From Prinsepia uniflora (lineage: Eukaryota > Streptophyta > Magnoliopsida > Rosales > Rosaceae): a stretch of DNA of 64,000 bases. Both the position numbers and the translations under genes were made by a program. Shown piece after piece: positions 45,674 to 58,708 of the stretch. The first letter of the stretch is position 1; each line of letters starts with the position of its first letter. The DNA is taken from contig CM064868.1 in assembly GCA_032719365.1 (NCBI GenBank), positions 2,510,001-2,574,000 on the forward strand. The letters are read 5' to 3'. The notes under the pieces are model-generated. The model ran no database searches, was not told the DNA's origin, and saw nothing but the letters and a program-made list of their open reading frames with translations.

Positions 45674-48600
45674 ATGGCGACGGTATCGTTACAATTCCTC
45701 ACCATCAATCACCAGCCAAAGCTAGCATTCACATCTTCCACCACTACTTTCGCTCCATTTCCCTCACATTCTCGAACCTTCTCGCGATCGTCGCGATCAT
45801 CAATCCTCTATACTCGCACTCATGTCGCAAAATCAATACGAGCCTCTGCCGGCCAGCCGCCCTCCGCCACGGCATCCGTCACGGTCGAAAACTCAGAGTC
45901 CGAATCCGACCCCTCCGCCACCCTCTTCGTGATCCGAGCACGCAACCGCATTGGCCTCCTCCAGGTCATCACCCGTGTCTTCAAAGTCCTCGGCCTCCAC
46001 GTCGACAAAGCCACCGTCGAATTTGAAGGCGAGTACTTTATTAAACGGTTCTTCGTCACCGATTCTCACGGCGCGAAAATCGCCAACCCGGAAAGCCTCG
46101 AGAGGATTAAAAATGCACTGACGGACGCCATCGAAGACGATGGTTCGGTTTCGGTGGGTCCCGCATGTACCACCACGAGAGGCGTCGTGGTCCGCAGGCC
46201 CGGGTCGGGTTTGGTCCCGGGCATGGGCTCGGATGGTGCCAAGGCCGAGAGGATGTTCGGGCTAATGGATGGGTTTTTGAAAAATGACTCCATTAGCCTT
46301 CAGAAGGATATTCTTCGTCATGTTGAGTACACGGTGGCCAGGTCCCGCTTTAGCTTCGATGATTTTGAGGCTTATCAGGTAATCTTCTTCGCTATTCAGT
46401 AATTTATTTGTAAAAATCTTTGGGATTTTATTTCCTGTTGGTTTTGTTTTAGCGGTTTCCAAATTTGGCAACAGAGTAACGTTAAAGGATCTCAATTTTG
46501 GCGGGGAAAGTTCTTCCTTTTAGTTACTTAATGGTTTTGTTTTTATCTGGGTTCCCTGATTTTTATTAAAGTCGTCAATTGTATATTAACTTAAATTCTT
46601 ATGAACATTCGCAGGCTTTAGCACATAGTGTAAGAGACCGGTTGGTTGAACGTTCGCATGATACTCAACTTCACTTCCGGAGGAAAGACCCTAAGCGCGT
46701 CTACTTCCTCTCCCTTGAGTTTCTGATGGGTATTTATGTACTTCCGTTGTGGTGTTTTATACATAAAATTGTACTACTTGTGATGCTAGTTTGATCATAG
46801 TCCTTGATTTAGTGGCGGGCGTTGCCGCTGAAATGCAATTTGTTATTGAATTTTCAGGTCGTTCCTTGTCAAATAGTGTCATCAACCTTGGCATCCGGGA
46901 CCAATATGCACATGCTTTAAATCAGCTTGGCTTTGAGTTTGAGGTTTTGGCAGAGCAGGTTAGTGTGCACAAAATTAAACGAGCTTGGCTTTGAGTTCTC
47001 AAAAATTATTGCAGTGAATATACAGCGAGAACATTTTGATAAATTTCCTGTTTTGCTTCTAGTATTACTGTGTAGAAAATCTTTCTCTTGTATGACCACG
47101 CCCCTTGATATAGATAGTGAATAGAATCCGTATGAAATGACAGAATGTTCCTCATTTCAATATTTGTGGGGGAAGTTCCTTTGTAGGGAATAACCCACTA
47201 CCTGTCACCCTTATTTCCTCCGCTTAAGTGGAATAACATGAAAACAGTTTTTGTAGTTTTTCTGTCATTGATGTTATTCTCATTATGATATCTTGAGATG
47301 AATTCAAATCTCTATCTTATTTTTGTATTGGCATCAATAAAACATAGTATCTCATTTGCTGCTATTGCTGGCATGGACATATCAAATACTTACTAAAAGG
47401 GATAACATATTTGCTTTGCCTTCAATTGATGAGATAGATAGATGAATGTTATTCATGTGTCAATAGCACATATAATTCTGTTATGGATAAGTTAAGTTTT
47501 ATCTATTTATTTATTTTATGTTTCAAGGAAGGAGATGCTGCCCTTGGTAATGGTGGTCTAGCTCGTCTTTCTGCTTGCCAAATGGATTCTATGGCAACTC
47601 TGGACTATCCTGCATGGGGGTATGTGGACTTTCTTTATAATAATTTAAGTTATAATACTTTTAGCTCTCTGTCTATTTCCTCCTTCAAGAAAGGGAAGAC
47701 TAGGCAAGGGATGATTCCTTTATTATGCGAGCTACTATTCTGGTTCTATGTACGAATGCAGTAGATATGATTCCTTTACACTCTATAAACTAGAATAGGA
47801 ACACTCTTTGGAGAACCCAATAGGATAGTAAGTGATTTTATTGGTCTTACTTATATTGCAAATTGTAATAGTTTGCAATTGCATGCTTGATATCTTTGGG
47901 ATCTGAATGGATCAATCAATATGAAAACTTCACACCATTTTAATTATGGAACTAGTTTTTTGTTAACAATTTCTTACATGGGATATTATTTGGTGATGTT
48001 GCATCTTCAATTTGCAGTTATGGACTACGGTACCAATATGGTTTATTTCGCCAGGTTATAATGGATGGTTTCCAACATGAACAACCCGATTTTTGGTTGA
48101 ATTTTGGAAATCCTTGGGAGACAGAGCGGGTTCATGTAACGTATCCAGTGAAGGTACTATCCTCCTATCTAAAGTATCTGTTCCTCATTAATAGTTAAGA
48201 TTAATTTGATATCTGTTTTATCTTCGGAAACTTCAAAAGCTTTTGCTAATTTTTCTTACTATTATCTACATGGATAAGTTCTATGGGTCAGTTGAAGAGG
48301 AAAATTTGAATGGAGAAAAATGTAAAGTTTGGAACCCTGGAGAAGTGGTAAGACAATAAACTCTATTGGATTATAAGGCTGCATTCCTTCTACCAATCTT
48401 TTGATGTTGCTCAATTTATACATGCAAGATGGTTTGCATCTTGTAAGCACTATGTATATAATTGGTTATTTCTGCTTGATGGTTTGTCTCCACATTGATA
48501 GGTAGAAGCTGTGGCTTATGATAATCCTATACCTGGTTATGGAACAAGGAATACCATTACTCTCCGCTTGTGGTCCGGAAAGCCAAGTGATCAACATGAT

Positions 48601-51600
48601 ATGGTAGTTTCTTACTATATTATGTATATCCAGAAATGTATTTTTATTATTAATGTCTCACAGAAACCAAATAAAAAAGTAGCGACACTGTTTCTGTCCA
48701 ATTTTTTCAAGTTTTGATAGAAGCCATCTCTTGCCTCATAGAAATTTTTGGAGTGGCTAATGTTTCTATGCAATATTCCTCGTATGCAGGAATCTTATAA
48801 TACTGGGGATTACATCAACGCTGTTTTTAGTAGACAGAAAGCAGAAAATATCAGTAGTGTTTTGTACCCTGATGACCGTTCTTTTCAGGTTTGCTTGTTT
48901 CTTTTTAATGTTGGTATTTATCGTTTATTTAATATTTAGAATGTATTTTGACAATCCTCATCCAAATAAATTTAAAATATATTTAGTTGTACCAAAGATG
49001 CTATGTCTGTGCAGAACTGGCTTTTTAATGAGATGAAGATCCTTATGCTTAACATTAAGGTTTCTGTACATGCCAGAACAATTATTAGTATATTTTCATC
49101 TAGTGTAAGAATTCTATAGACAATTTGAAATTCAAACTTAAGGTTTTTGCAGTATAATTATAATTGTGCTGATATTTTGCTGACTTTCTGTTCATCTTGT
49201 AAACATTTTACATCTTTGAGGTCGTCTACAATCTATTATACATTATATTGGGAAACCATGTTTACTTCTTTGACCAACTAAGATACATATTTGTATTGTT
49301 CATTTTTTTTTTTTAATTTGCATGTTTCTGAGAATCTGTATTCTCTTAGAAGTTTGGAAGAAAAGTCATCAACTCAGCTATCCAGCTCTATTTCCTAAAT
49401 AGATGACTCATATACATTTCCACTCTTTCTTATTTTACAATGTAGTAGTTTTTCTGTTCTCACTTCCTTCCATCTTGCAGGGGAAGGAACTGCGGTTAAA
49501 ACAACAATATTTCTTTGTCTCCGCCTCCATACAAGACATAATCCGGAGGTTTAAAGAGGCTCACTGTAACTTTGATGAATTTCCAGATAAGGTTTGAATC
49601 TCAGTAATATGTGTTTTAAGTTTCGTCATATATTGATTTGAAGGAAAGAAAGCTTTTTACTACTTGCAATGTGCAATGGGTCTTACACCATGAAAACTTT
49701 GATCATGAGATGTTCTTTTATTGTCCGAAAAAAAGAGATGATGTTCTTTTCTTTTTTCTTGGTGTTCAGTTTGGTTTCTGATTGATATTATTAGTTCCCA
49801 GTATAATCATGTTCTCAGTCAATCTCATGGCTCACTTCAAGCCAGTGTTGTAAGGGATTTTTGTTAGATTATCGTTTTAGGTTCAATAAATTAGGGGATA
49901 TTATAATTTCTTTTTTTTCCTTTTTTTTTTTTTCCTGTTGGCTGATTTTTTATTCTCTTAAGTAGGTTGCTCTGCAGCTGAATGATACTCACCCATCTCT
50001 TGCAATAGCTGAGGTCATGAGAGTGCTTGTTGATAAAGAACATTTGGGTTGGGATAAAGCGTGGGACATTGTTTGCAAAATCTTTTCATTCACAATACAT
50101 GCAGTAATAGCTGAAGGGTTGGAGAAAATCCCTGTTGATTTACTGGGCAGTCTTCTTCCTCGCCATTTACAAGTATGATTCTAAAGACTTTTTCTATATA
50201 AAGAAATTTTGATTTTTTTTTTCTAAATGTGTTTATGAAGGCCTTCACAATCTCCTTCCGCCAATAAAATATTTGTAACCCTTGGCAGGTTATATTTAAA
50301 ATGGTATGAACAATTTATGTTATTGAATTGAATACTTTGGTTTACAGTAGTTTCCTATTTTATACAGAGATTGGTAGAGTCCTAACTAGGTATGTACTTG
50401 TAGAGACTAACTAGGAAGTAAATACATTAGGAAGGAATCAAAGAAGATTCCTGTAGACTTTGGACCAGCCGAATCATGGAGGATTCTCAATCTCCCGTGA
50501 TTCGGTAGGGTCCTTAATACGCCCCCGCAAGATGGTGGAGCTATCAGCGACACCAATCTTGGAACGGAGGAGCTAGAAGCGTGGGCGTGGGAGCGGTTTT
50601 GTGAGAGCATCAACGAGTTGATCATCGGTGGTGACATGAGAGACCTGGAGGAGACCATGGGTGACATGGTCTCGAACAAACTGAGATCATACCCGTGGAG
50701 GAGGGCATGAAATTGGGCACACCAAGGGAAATAATTGTTTGCCGTGAGCTTGACAGGAAGCTGGGCTGCGGCATTGATGGTGATGAGGGAGGGTGGAAGG
50801 GCGGTTTCGATTGGTGGTGGTGGTGGTGGTGGGAGGGGGTTAGCTGTAATGGTGTTGGGTGGGGCAGCCATGAAAACTGAGGGTTTTACTCGGTGGCGCG
50901 CAGAGGCTCTGATACCAGAAAACGGTATGATCAATTTATGTTATTGAATTGAATACTTTGGTTTACAGCAGTGTCCTATTTTAAACAGAGATTGGTAGAG
51001 TCCTAACTAGGTATGTACTTGTAGAGACTACATTAGGAAGGAATCAAAGAAGATTCCTGTAGACTTTGGACCAGCCGAATCATGGAGAAGGATTCTCATT
51101 CTCCTGTGATTCGGTAGGGTCTTTAAAAATATTTATTACACATTTACAACCAGATGAGTGGTATGCTAGGATTTGGAAATGTTTACTCAATTCATGCAAC
51201 AGTCATCTTTACCCGTAGATTTTTCTTTTCATTGTTTCATTGATCCTGAAGATACCATATTACTAGTTGTAAACTTTCCTAGAATTATCTTGTCCAACCA
51301 GGCTTTATGATATAATTATTTTGTCACTCATATCATTATGATAAGATTTTTATTGCTCCAGATTATATATGACATAAACTTTAAGTTTGTGGAAGAATTG
51401 AAGAAACGAATTGGTCTAGATTACAACCGGTTGTCTCGGATGTCAATTGTTGAGGAAGGTGCTGCAAAGGTGCGTCTAAAAGCATCATGTTCTTGTTTTA
51501 ATTATATGTTTGATTGTCTATGCTGGTGCTAGCGTATACATGATTTTTCTTTTACCATTGTGATTGGCGTGTATTTTATGTAGCCTTTTGTAACGCACTA

Positions 51601-54600
51601 ACCTTTTGGCGCCTCTTTGACCGGTTTAAGCTGCCCCATCATTGAGCTAAACATTGGCTGATTTTCAATTAACCATTGCGCATATTCCTGCAATGTTTGA
51701 TATGAAAAATGTTTTGCAATTTCACCATTTATTACTATTTGAGTTGACAGAGTATCCGAATGGCAAACCTGGCGATTGTATGTTCCCATACTGTGAATGG
51801 TGTTTCCAAAGTACATTCCGAATTATTAAAAACAAAATTATTTAAGGTAACATTTTCCTTGCATCATTTTCCCTTTTCTCTTAGCTTATGACTAAATTGA
51901 AGATATCCAAACTTCCTATAATACCTTAAATTAGGTTATCTTTCATATTTTCTCTTCCACAGGAATTTTATGAGCTTTGGCCGGAGAAATTTCAATGCAA
52001 AACAAATGGTGTTACCCAGGTATAAACTTCATAGCATTTTTTGTAAAGTTTACTATGTTTATTGGACTATCCATTCTGTTTATGTGGTTGAAAAAGAATG
52101 CTGAGTTAAACAATTCAAAAGATGGATTTTGATGGCACTAGTAGTTTTTTCTATTCAAATTAGTAAATAGGCTTGAGGGAGCAGTGTACCTCATAGTTTC
52201 AATTTAAATATCTATGATGAGAAGTAAATGAGGGTGCTTCAAACTTTCCTGCAGTTCTCTCAAATATTTCCAAATTAATTTAAGACTCTGATGCTGTCTG
52301 CTGGTGACGACTTGATGGATATATGATTTAGTGGAATTGAGCATGGATGCATGTACACCCTGAATCTTTGTTTGAGACATACATAACATATTCAAAGATT
52401 GTTCAGATGATGCATCCATAGATTATTAGTATACAGTTTATCTGCACGTACATGTGATAACTTATTGAAATCTAATTTCAGCGTCGCTGGATTGTGGTGA
52501 GTAACCCCAGCCTCTGCGCTCTTATCTCAAAATGGCTTGGAACAGAAGCCTGGATCCGTGACGTTGACCTTCTACCTGGCTTGCGGGAATATGCAGCAGA
52601 TGCTGACCTTCAACAAGAATGGATGATGGTACTCATTCGGCTTTATATTTGTGTAGCTGCTTTGGAATTAAAAAATATTCCATTTAGCTTTTTTTTATTG
52701 TCTATATTCTCATGTTGCAGGTTAAGAAGGTTAATAAAATGAGGCTTGCTGAGTACATTGAAGCAATGAGTGGTGTGAAGGTTTGCCTGCAAGTTCTTAA
52801 AACTTCTAATTCATTTGCTTTCTTTTTTGTCTACAGAAGCTTCCTTATGATCTTACATTTGAAATTATCACTTGCAACTGCAGGTTAGTTTAGATGCAAT
52901 GTTCGATGTGCAAACAAAGAGAATACACGAGTACAAAAGGCAGTTGCTTAATATACTAGGCATTATCCATCGATATGACTGTATCAAGGTGAAGCTGATT
53001 ATCTTGGGTGAAGAACTGTGTATTCCATGCAATAGTATTAAAAGAAATTAGTAACAAAGAAGCACCTTAGACGTTCTAATGGATTTTTATTTTTCATCCC
53101 TACAGAAATTGTGCATGCCTACTCAATGAGTAACTAACAAATTTTGTGTAACCAAAGAAAAGAATGAACAAGCTATGGCTACGACTTATAAGATGGAGTT
53201 ATCTTCTCCTTTTCTTTGTTCTTTCTTTCCTATTTTGCACTGCTTATAAGATGTGCTCTTTGCTGCAGAACATGGAGAAAAGTCAACGGAGTAAGGTAGT
53301 ACCTCGTGTCTGCATTATTGGAGGAAAAGCTGCTCCGGGTTATGAAATTGCGAAGAAAATTATCAAACTTTGTCATGCTGTAGCAGAAACAATAAATAAT
53401 GACAATGATGTTGGTGATCTTCTAAAGTTGGTGAGAGAGAGAATTTTGTATCCCTTCAAATGTTCTTCCATTCCTTCTTGTTTTCTACATGTGTCGAGAT
53501 GAACTAGTATAAGAATAAATTATCAGGTTATTCTCTTAATAAAATTTGTGTTATTACAGGTTTTTATTCCAGATTATAATGTATCGGTTGCTGAATTGGT
53601 AATACCTGGGGCTGACCTTTCACAGCACTTGAGGTTCTTTCTACACTATTTGTCTATTACCCTTCTTAGCCAAGTTCTACTTAAGATTAAAGCTCAAATT
53701 TTCTGGACAAGATGGTTCTTAGGCTATAATCTACCTTGTCATAGTTTTTAATCAATTTTACTCACATGTTTAATATTGGTGGGCTAAATTTCATAGGCAC
53801 ATGCCTTACTACTCATTTCTTGCATAGTCATTTATACGAAGTTTTATTATCAGCACTGCAGGACATGAGGCTTCTGGAACTGGAAGCATGAAATTTTTGA
53901 TGAATGGATGCTTACTCTTAGCTACGGAAGATGGCTCTACAGTTGAAATCATTGAAGAAATAGGGGCAGAAAACATGGTATGTTTTGTACTAGAATACCA
54001 TTGATCAAAAAATCATTCTCCAAAGATAGATGATAGTTTTTATTGAACATAATATGAGTTTTTGTAAGAATGGAAGAGCTGAGTGAGATCTATCTAGCCA
54101 ACTGATTATAGTTGGAAACTTGGAAGCAGCTTAACTGTGGGATGTCCAGCATTGTGGACCAGATGAGATGTGCTTTGGCTTTAACTCTTGCAAGATGGCA
54201 TCTATGTATTGACTAGTTTGAGATTTTAGTCCACTATATGTTTATCTGAAGTGTTTCTTGGAATTTTCTTTCTCCAGTTTTTGTTTGGCGCGAAGACTCA
54301 CGAAGTCCCCAAAGTGCGTGAGGAAGGATCTGCTTTTAAAATGTCACTGAAATGTGCACGTGTTATAAGGTATGCAATTAGAACCACTTGAGAAAACTCA
54401 GTTTTGCCAGTTAGTTTGTATGGCCAGTCTAGAATCCTTAGATTCTTTGGATGGCATGTGTTGGATTTCAGTTTTCTAAGGTTTTTGCAATCAAATGTTT
54501 TCCCCGTTGTGTGAGATGCTTTTCTGAGCGGGCTGTTTCCTCATATTCTAATCCTGCTGTAATATTTGCTATCTCTATAGGATGGTCCGAGATGGTTATT

Positions 54601-54957
54601 TTGGGTTTAAAGACTATTTTGAATCTCTTTGTGATACTGTGGAGAGTGGTAAAGACTTTTATCTGCTTGGTTATGATTTTGAGAGCTACTTAGAGGCTCA
54701 GGTAAAGTTTGGTTTTCTTGGTAGTCCCGACTCCCAATCCAAAGTATCTAATAATTTATGCAGTTTGGTTTTGTATAACTTCGTATGGGTGCATACAGGC
54801 TGCTGCTGATAAAGCATTTACGGATCCTGAGAAATGGACTCAGATGAGCATCCTGAGCACAGCCGGGTCTGGGAGATTCAGCAGCGATAGAACAATCAGA
54901 GACTATGCTGAGAAAACTTGGGGAATCGAGCCATGCAGATTCCCTTCCGATGGCTAG
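45674..54957 (+). CDS. Plastid-targeted alpha-glucan phosphorylase with N-terminal ACT domain
   Basis: The likely reaction is phosphorolysis of alpha-1,4-glucan to glucose-1-phosphate (GT35, PLP-dependent). I read 22 exons with GT/AG borders that join in frame to 1014 codons: 45674-46378, 46615-46729, 46858-46958, 47528-47619, 48018-48153, 48279-48347, 48502-48603, 48790-48888, 49481-49591, 49966-50172, 51362-51469, 51751-51846, 51963-52019, 52482-52628, 52721-52780, 52884-52988, 53269-53430, 53560-53633, 53854-53977, 54278-54369, 54581-54701, 54799-54957. Residues 1-57 are Ser/Thr/Arg-rich like a chloroplast transit peptide. Residues 81-152 form an ACT domain (LFVIRARNRIGLLQVITRVF). The rest is phosphorylase: GNGGLARL, LNDTHPSLAIAEVMRVL, RIHEYKRQLLN and the PLP site EASGTGSMKF with Lys862. 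The canonical site reads EASGTxNMKF and NGALTIGTxDGANVE; here it is GSMKF and NGCLLLATEDGSTVE. The 80-residue insertion typical of plastid Pho1 is absent. It resembles the plant 'glycogen phosphorylase 1-like' class. Confidence 0.93.
50302..51128 (-). mobile_element. TRIM-like copia derivative in a phosphorylase intron
   Basis: Two direct repeats, about 50302-50519 and 50923-51128, share GGTATGA(A/T)CAATTTATG...GATTCGGTAGGGTC and act as LTRs of about 210 bp. On the minus strand, primer-binding site GGCTCTGATACCA (plus strand, 50905-50917) follows the right-hand LTR. The left LTR is preceded in sense by CTTGCGGGGGCG, a plausible polypurine tract. TTAAAA on both sides may be a target duplication, but the edges are ambiguous. 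It lies in the intron between 50172 and 51362 and does not affect the coding exons. Confidence 0.75.
50407..50871 (-). pseudogene. Truncated copia gag in the intronic element
   Basis: A minus-strand frame from ATG 50869-50871 gives MAAPPNTITANPLPPPPPPP, then the copia-type gag N-terminal motif QLPVKLTANNYFPWCAQFHA LLHGYDL in two adjoining parts. After LSLFETM it departs from the family and runs into the LTR, so the remainder of gag and all of pol are deleted. The proline run reflects a (TGG)n microsatellite at 50812-50835. Confidence 0.75.
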
Positions 54958-56330
54958 GCTCAGCCTCAACCTCAAGGTCGCGGTCCTAACCTAATAGCAG
55001 CATTCATTTTACAGATCAATAAGCTTTTCTAATAACATATATCTGGAATTCCAGATATATCTAAAGCAGCCTTGAGCTTGTTGCAATGAGACAGCCTACT
55101 ACTTATGTATATATTGTTGTCTTGCAATTCAACAATATAATAACTATAGGATGTATGAATATGAAGCCTCATATAACCTTTTGCCTGAAGTAAATGTAAT
55201 TCTCTCTATAAAATATATGGAAATAGCATCGATTTTATTCGTTTTATTTGCGTTGCGATTTATTTGGTGGTTATTAACTAAAATTCTACTTTTCTAATGG
55301 CCTCCATAATGGGCAGATTTTTTTCCTTTTGGGGCGTAAGGATCAAGCTATTAACTTGGCTATTTCTATCATGGAAGTACTGTTGTCTCTCCCAAGGAAA
55401 ATATGAGTGTCACAATACAAATTAACTTTTGTTGATTGATCTGTAGCTCAAGGGGACTCTTCTTAATGCTAGTTTGAGATGGAATAAGGATCCAGATGTA
55501 TTGCCCATGATTATCTCCCGGAGTACTCCTATGACAGATCTGTCAACTATCCTACTTAAACAACCTAAAAGCTTCGCCCCTTCCCGTTTGGAGAGTGAGC
55601 TTTATGGCACGTTTCCTTGCTCTAGGTTAGGGGATGGAGTCACTATTGAGTTTAGGTGTTAGCGAAAATTAGGGCTAATAGCAGTCACCACTCAATAAGC
55701 TCTAATGCAAATGGAAGCAGATAGGTCGAACCTATCCCAAGCATGTAGCTCTCTCAAATCCATTAAGCAATCAATGTCTTCTTGTCTCAAGTCAAGGCAC
55801 TATGAGTTGATCGTATGATTTTGATGTGTATTTTGATATGAATTAGCCAATTGAAGATTTACTGATTATTTATGATAATTGAGATGCCTTATGAATAATT
55901 GTATAATATTAGTGAGGCTCTCTCGAAAAGAGTCGAATGGTACTTTACATTGTGAATAGATAGCATCTCGGTCTAAATCCATTGAAATAAGATCATCTTT
56001 ACAGTGGAGAACTACCGGTAAAGAACAATCGAAAAGAAGACGTTACCTGCAGAATTATCCTCCCTGTTTCGATCGCTAAACACCGAATTATGATCCAAGT
56101 CCGTAAAGCTTAACATTGTCTCGTGTCTTCCCCAAAAATAAGAACTTCGCACGTGTTTCAAACCTACGAGTTTTTTATTTTTTATTTTGGAAAAGTCCAG
56201 CGAGTTTATGTTTCATGGTTTTCATTCAGAAATCGTCGACATGTCGTTTCAATTACACTCGACCTCAGTCCCACTGACGATCGAGTTGCTTGGCTGAAGA
56301 CGAGATTGGGAAGACGAAGCAGTGAAGGAG
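54958..56330. other. 3' UTR of phosphorylase gene and intergenic spacer
   Basis: AATAAG and AATATAATAA near 55016-55140 could serve as poly(A) signals for the phosphorylase transcript. No open frame has domain support; the frame at 55474-55662 looks like chance. The last 200 bp before 56331 should include the promoter and leader of the next gene. No clear TATA box is seen, though TTTTTTATTTTTTATTTTGG (about 56171) is AT-rich. Confidence 0.4.
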
Positions 56331-58708
56331 ATGGGAAATTTAATTCCTCTAATTCCATTACTTTTTCTGTTTCCCGCTTCTTTCTTGCCGCTCTTCGCTC
56401 TCTCCGACACGAAATGTTCACCGCAGTTCACCACCGACGGAGACGATAGCCACTCCATCTGCCAGCTCCAGCAGTTGAAGGTCAAGATTGCTCATCTAGG
56501 TATTGATTTACGCCCGCGTGCTTTATTTTTATTTTCTTTGATTTCTGTAAATTGTTAGCTACGGCGGTGAAGCTATTGAATTTGTTGTGCAGAGTCAAAT
56601 TTAGCAGAAAACATTCGAATTCTGAATGAAAAAATCGATCGTATTGAACATCGCGAGAAGCTCATTGACGACATGTCACAGAAGATCCAGCATTTGCAAT
56701 CGGTTTTATCATCTCTCAAGGTTTGTTTCCCGCTCCCAACTTCAAGTCTTCAGCTTTCAATTGTATGCTTAATTAAAAGAACATTAGATACTAAAATTCA
56801 AATTGTATATGTTGAACTTTATATCACAGGCAGATTCATTGGCTACTGATGAGAGGGTTAACGCTTTAGAAGAAGAGGTTTGTGTCTTTATAATTTTTTC
56901 TTTTCCTTTCCTATTTTCGGTTTTTAAAGAAAGTAGGAGCGTTTGTTTGATTTGAGAAGTAGGTTCTGAATGCTTATTAGGTACGGCTGCTGTGGGCGGC
57001 TTCACGAAAGCACAACTTCGAGCTTCATGTTTTAGAATCCAGAGCACAAGATGCTGAGGATAGACTCGAAACGGTTGCCTCTCAGGCCCAAAAGGTCATA
57101 CACTGTTATGCCTACTCCTTTATGGTCTATGAGTGTGATGTTTATTAGCGTGGTGTTCATTTTTCCATTGGCTTTTTTCTCTTTGCTTTCAGATGGCTGA
57201 CATTATTACAGAACGATGGATTCAAATTCAGCGACTTGAGCAAGCTCATCATATTGCACAAGTAAGGATAATTTCATCCAACTTGAAACTGGCTTCAGAT
57301 TTTGTGCTTGATAAATTCATAATTTTTATTGCAATAGGTTTTTCTGATTCACTAATCTTTATTAGTGTCTTTTTGAAATAATAAATAGATGAGGACTATG
57401 AGGCTTCAATGGCAAGTAATCTCTATGAGATGCACATTCTTCAAGGTAATATTGGTATCATACTCGTAGTAGTAGTGACTACCTGTGGAATGTGACTTAA
57501 ATCATCTCTGTATTGACCTCATAAATCTTCTAAACAATGAAATCTATCCATTTTCTCAGTATAATCTCATTTTAACCCATCAAATCTGATTGCTTACAGT
57601 TCACGAACAACCTTTTTTATGAGCATCTGCCAAAGATGGTTGGGCCTAACTTAAGATCCTATTTCACTCAAGCTTTGCATCAGTTGAAGAGAGTCTTTGC
57701 AGCAGTAAAAAGGTCTCACCATGGGGTAGGTACCAAAATCTTTTGTTAATTAGTACGTAACAGAAAATAAAATAATTTTTCAATGTTTGGAGGAGGACCC
57801 TGAGGTCATCCCTTTGAGACATCCTTATTACATTCCTTTTATACTATAGTATTTCCAAACTTTGGTTGATGCTTTTCCGTTTAGCAAGAATCCTTGAAGG
57901 CATAAGTGCTTAGTGTTAGCGCATGTGATTATATCACTTACAACTTTGAATATGTTGAGCCATAAAGCTTTGTGAAATTTTGCAAACATAACTTTGCGGA
58001 ATGTTGTCCTCTTAAAAGTTCAATTGTCAGGAAGCTGAATAAATCATTTACAGAGAGAATCATGCAAAGAGTGCATGCTAAATAGTAGCTTTTGATTAGT
58101 TTGATGGTCTTTTCCTGCCTTCTGTTGTGTCATCCAACAGGCTTTTTATGATAAATCAATAGCTTAGGGCTGCTCGATTTTGTATGAATAAGCTCTGGTT
58201 TAGAGCGACCTTATGGGCTAGGAGTTGTAGGTACCTATTACCTAGGATCTGAAGTGCTCCAAGCCGGGCGGTTTAAATACCTCTTTCCACTTATTTTTCT
58301 GTATAGATTTATATAAGGTTTTAAAGGTGGATTATCCTTTTTACTTCAATTATTGTCATTACCTGGACACTCCTGTTTCTGTTGTTGGCTAATCAACCAG
58401 AAAAGTTTTAACAGTTTAACTTTCTTTATGAAGTTACAACATTTCATCAAAGACAAACTGGAAAAGAACGAATTGACTGCAGCTCTTGCCAATGAGGAAT
58501 TAGTTTTCTTTATGGTTTGTAGTTTCTCTCGCTCTTCAATACTTCCATTCTCTTTTCTGGTTCTTCTTTTTTTCTTAAAAAATACGTCACATCTAAAGCA
58601 TTATCTTCTGTATTGCCCTTAACTGGATTTGCTAATCTCCAGGCTTCTGCGTTAATCACCTTCCCCATGATGAGTGCTTGGATGTTGCTCTCATCAAAAT
58701 TCCACTAG
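56331..58708 (+). CDS. Secretory-pathway coiled-coil protein with C-terminal membrane anchor, unknown function
   Basis: Nine exons join in frame with GT/AG borders to 275 codons plus stop: 56331-56499, 56593-56720, 56830-56877, 56981-57094, 57193-57261, 57389-57415, 57600-57725, 58434-58514 and 58643-58708. Residues 1-25 (MGNLIPLIPLLFLFPASFLP then LFALS) form a signal peptide or anchor. CSPQ and a Cys soon after follow. Residues about 45-165 are heptad-rich coiled coil (ENIRILNEKIDRIEHREKLI; VNALEEEVRLLWAASRKHNF). A conserved-looking globular patch follows (NLFYEHLPKMVGPNLRSYFT), and the C-terminus is hydrophobic (SALITFPMMSAWMLLSSKFH). An in-frame ATG at 56322 would add three residues; I prefer 56331 because the signal peptide follows directly. 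I do not recognise a named family. A plausible topology is N-terminus and coil in the ER lumen with a C-terminal membrane segment. Confidence 0.82.

Noticed and set aside
51598..51816. 72-codon minus frame in a phosphorylase intron/exon region
   Set aside because: It overlaps phosphorylase exon 12 (51751-51846), which is required to keep the frame and encodes a conserved motif (HTVNGV).
55474..55662. 62-codon frame downstream of the phosphorylase
   Set aside because: No domain, no splice partner and no promoter; chance frame.
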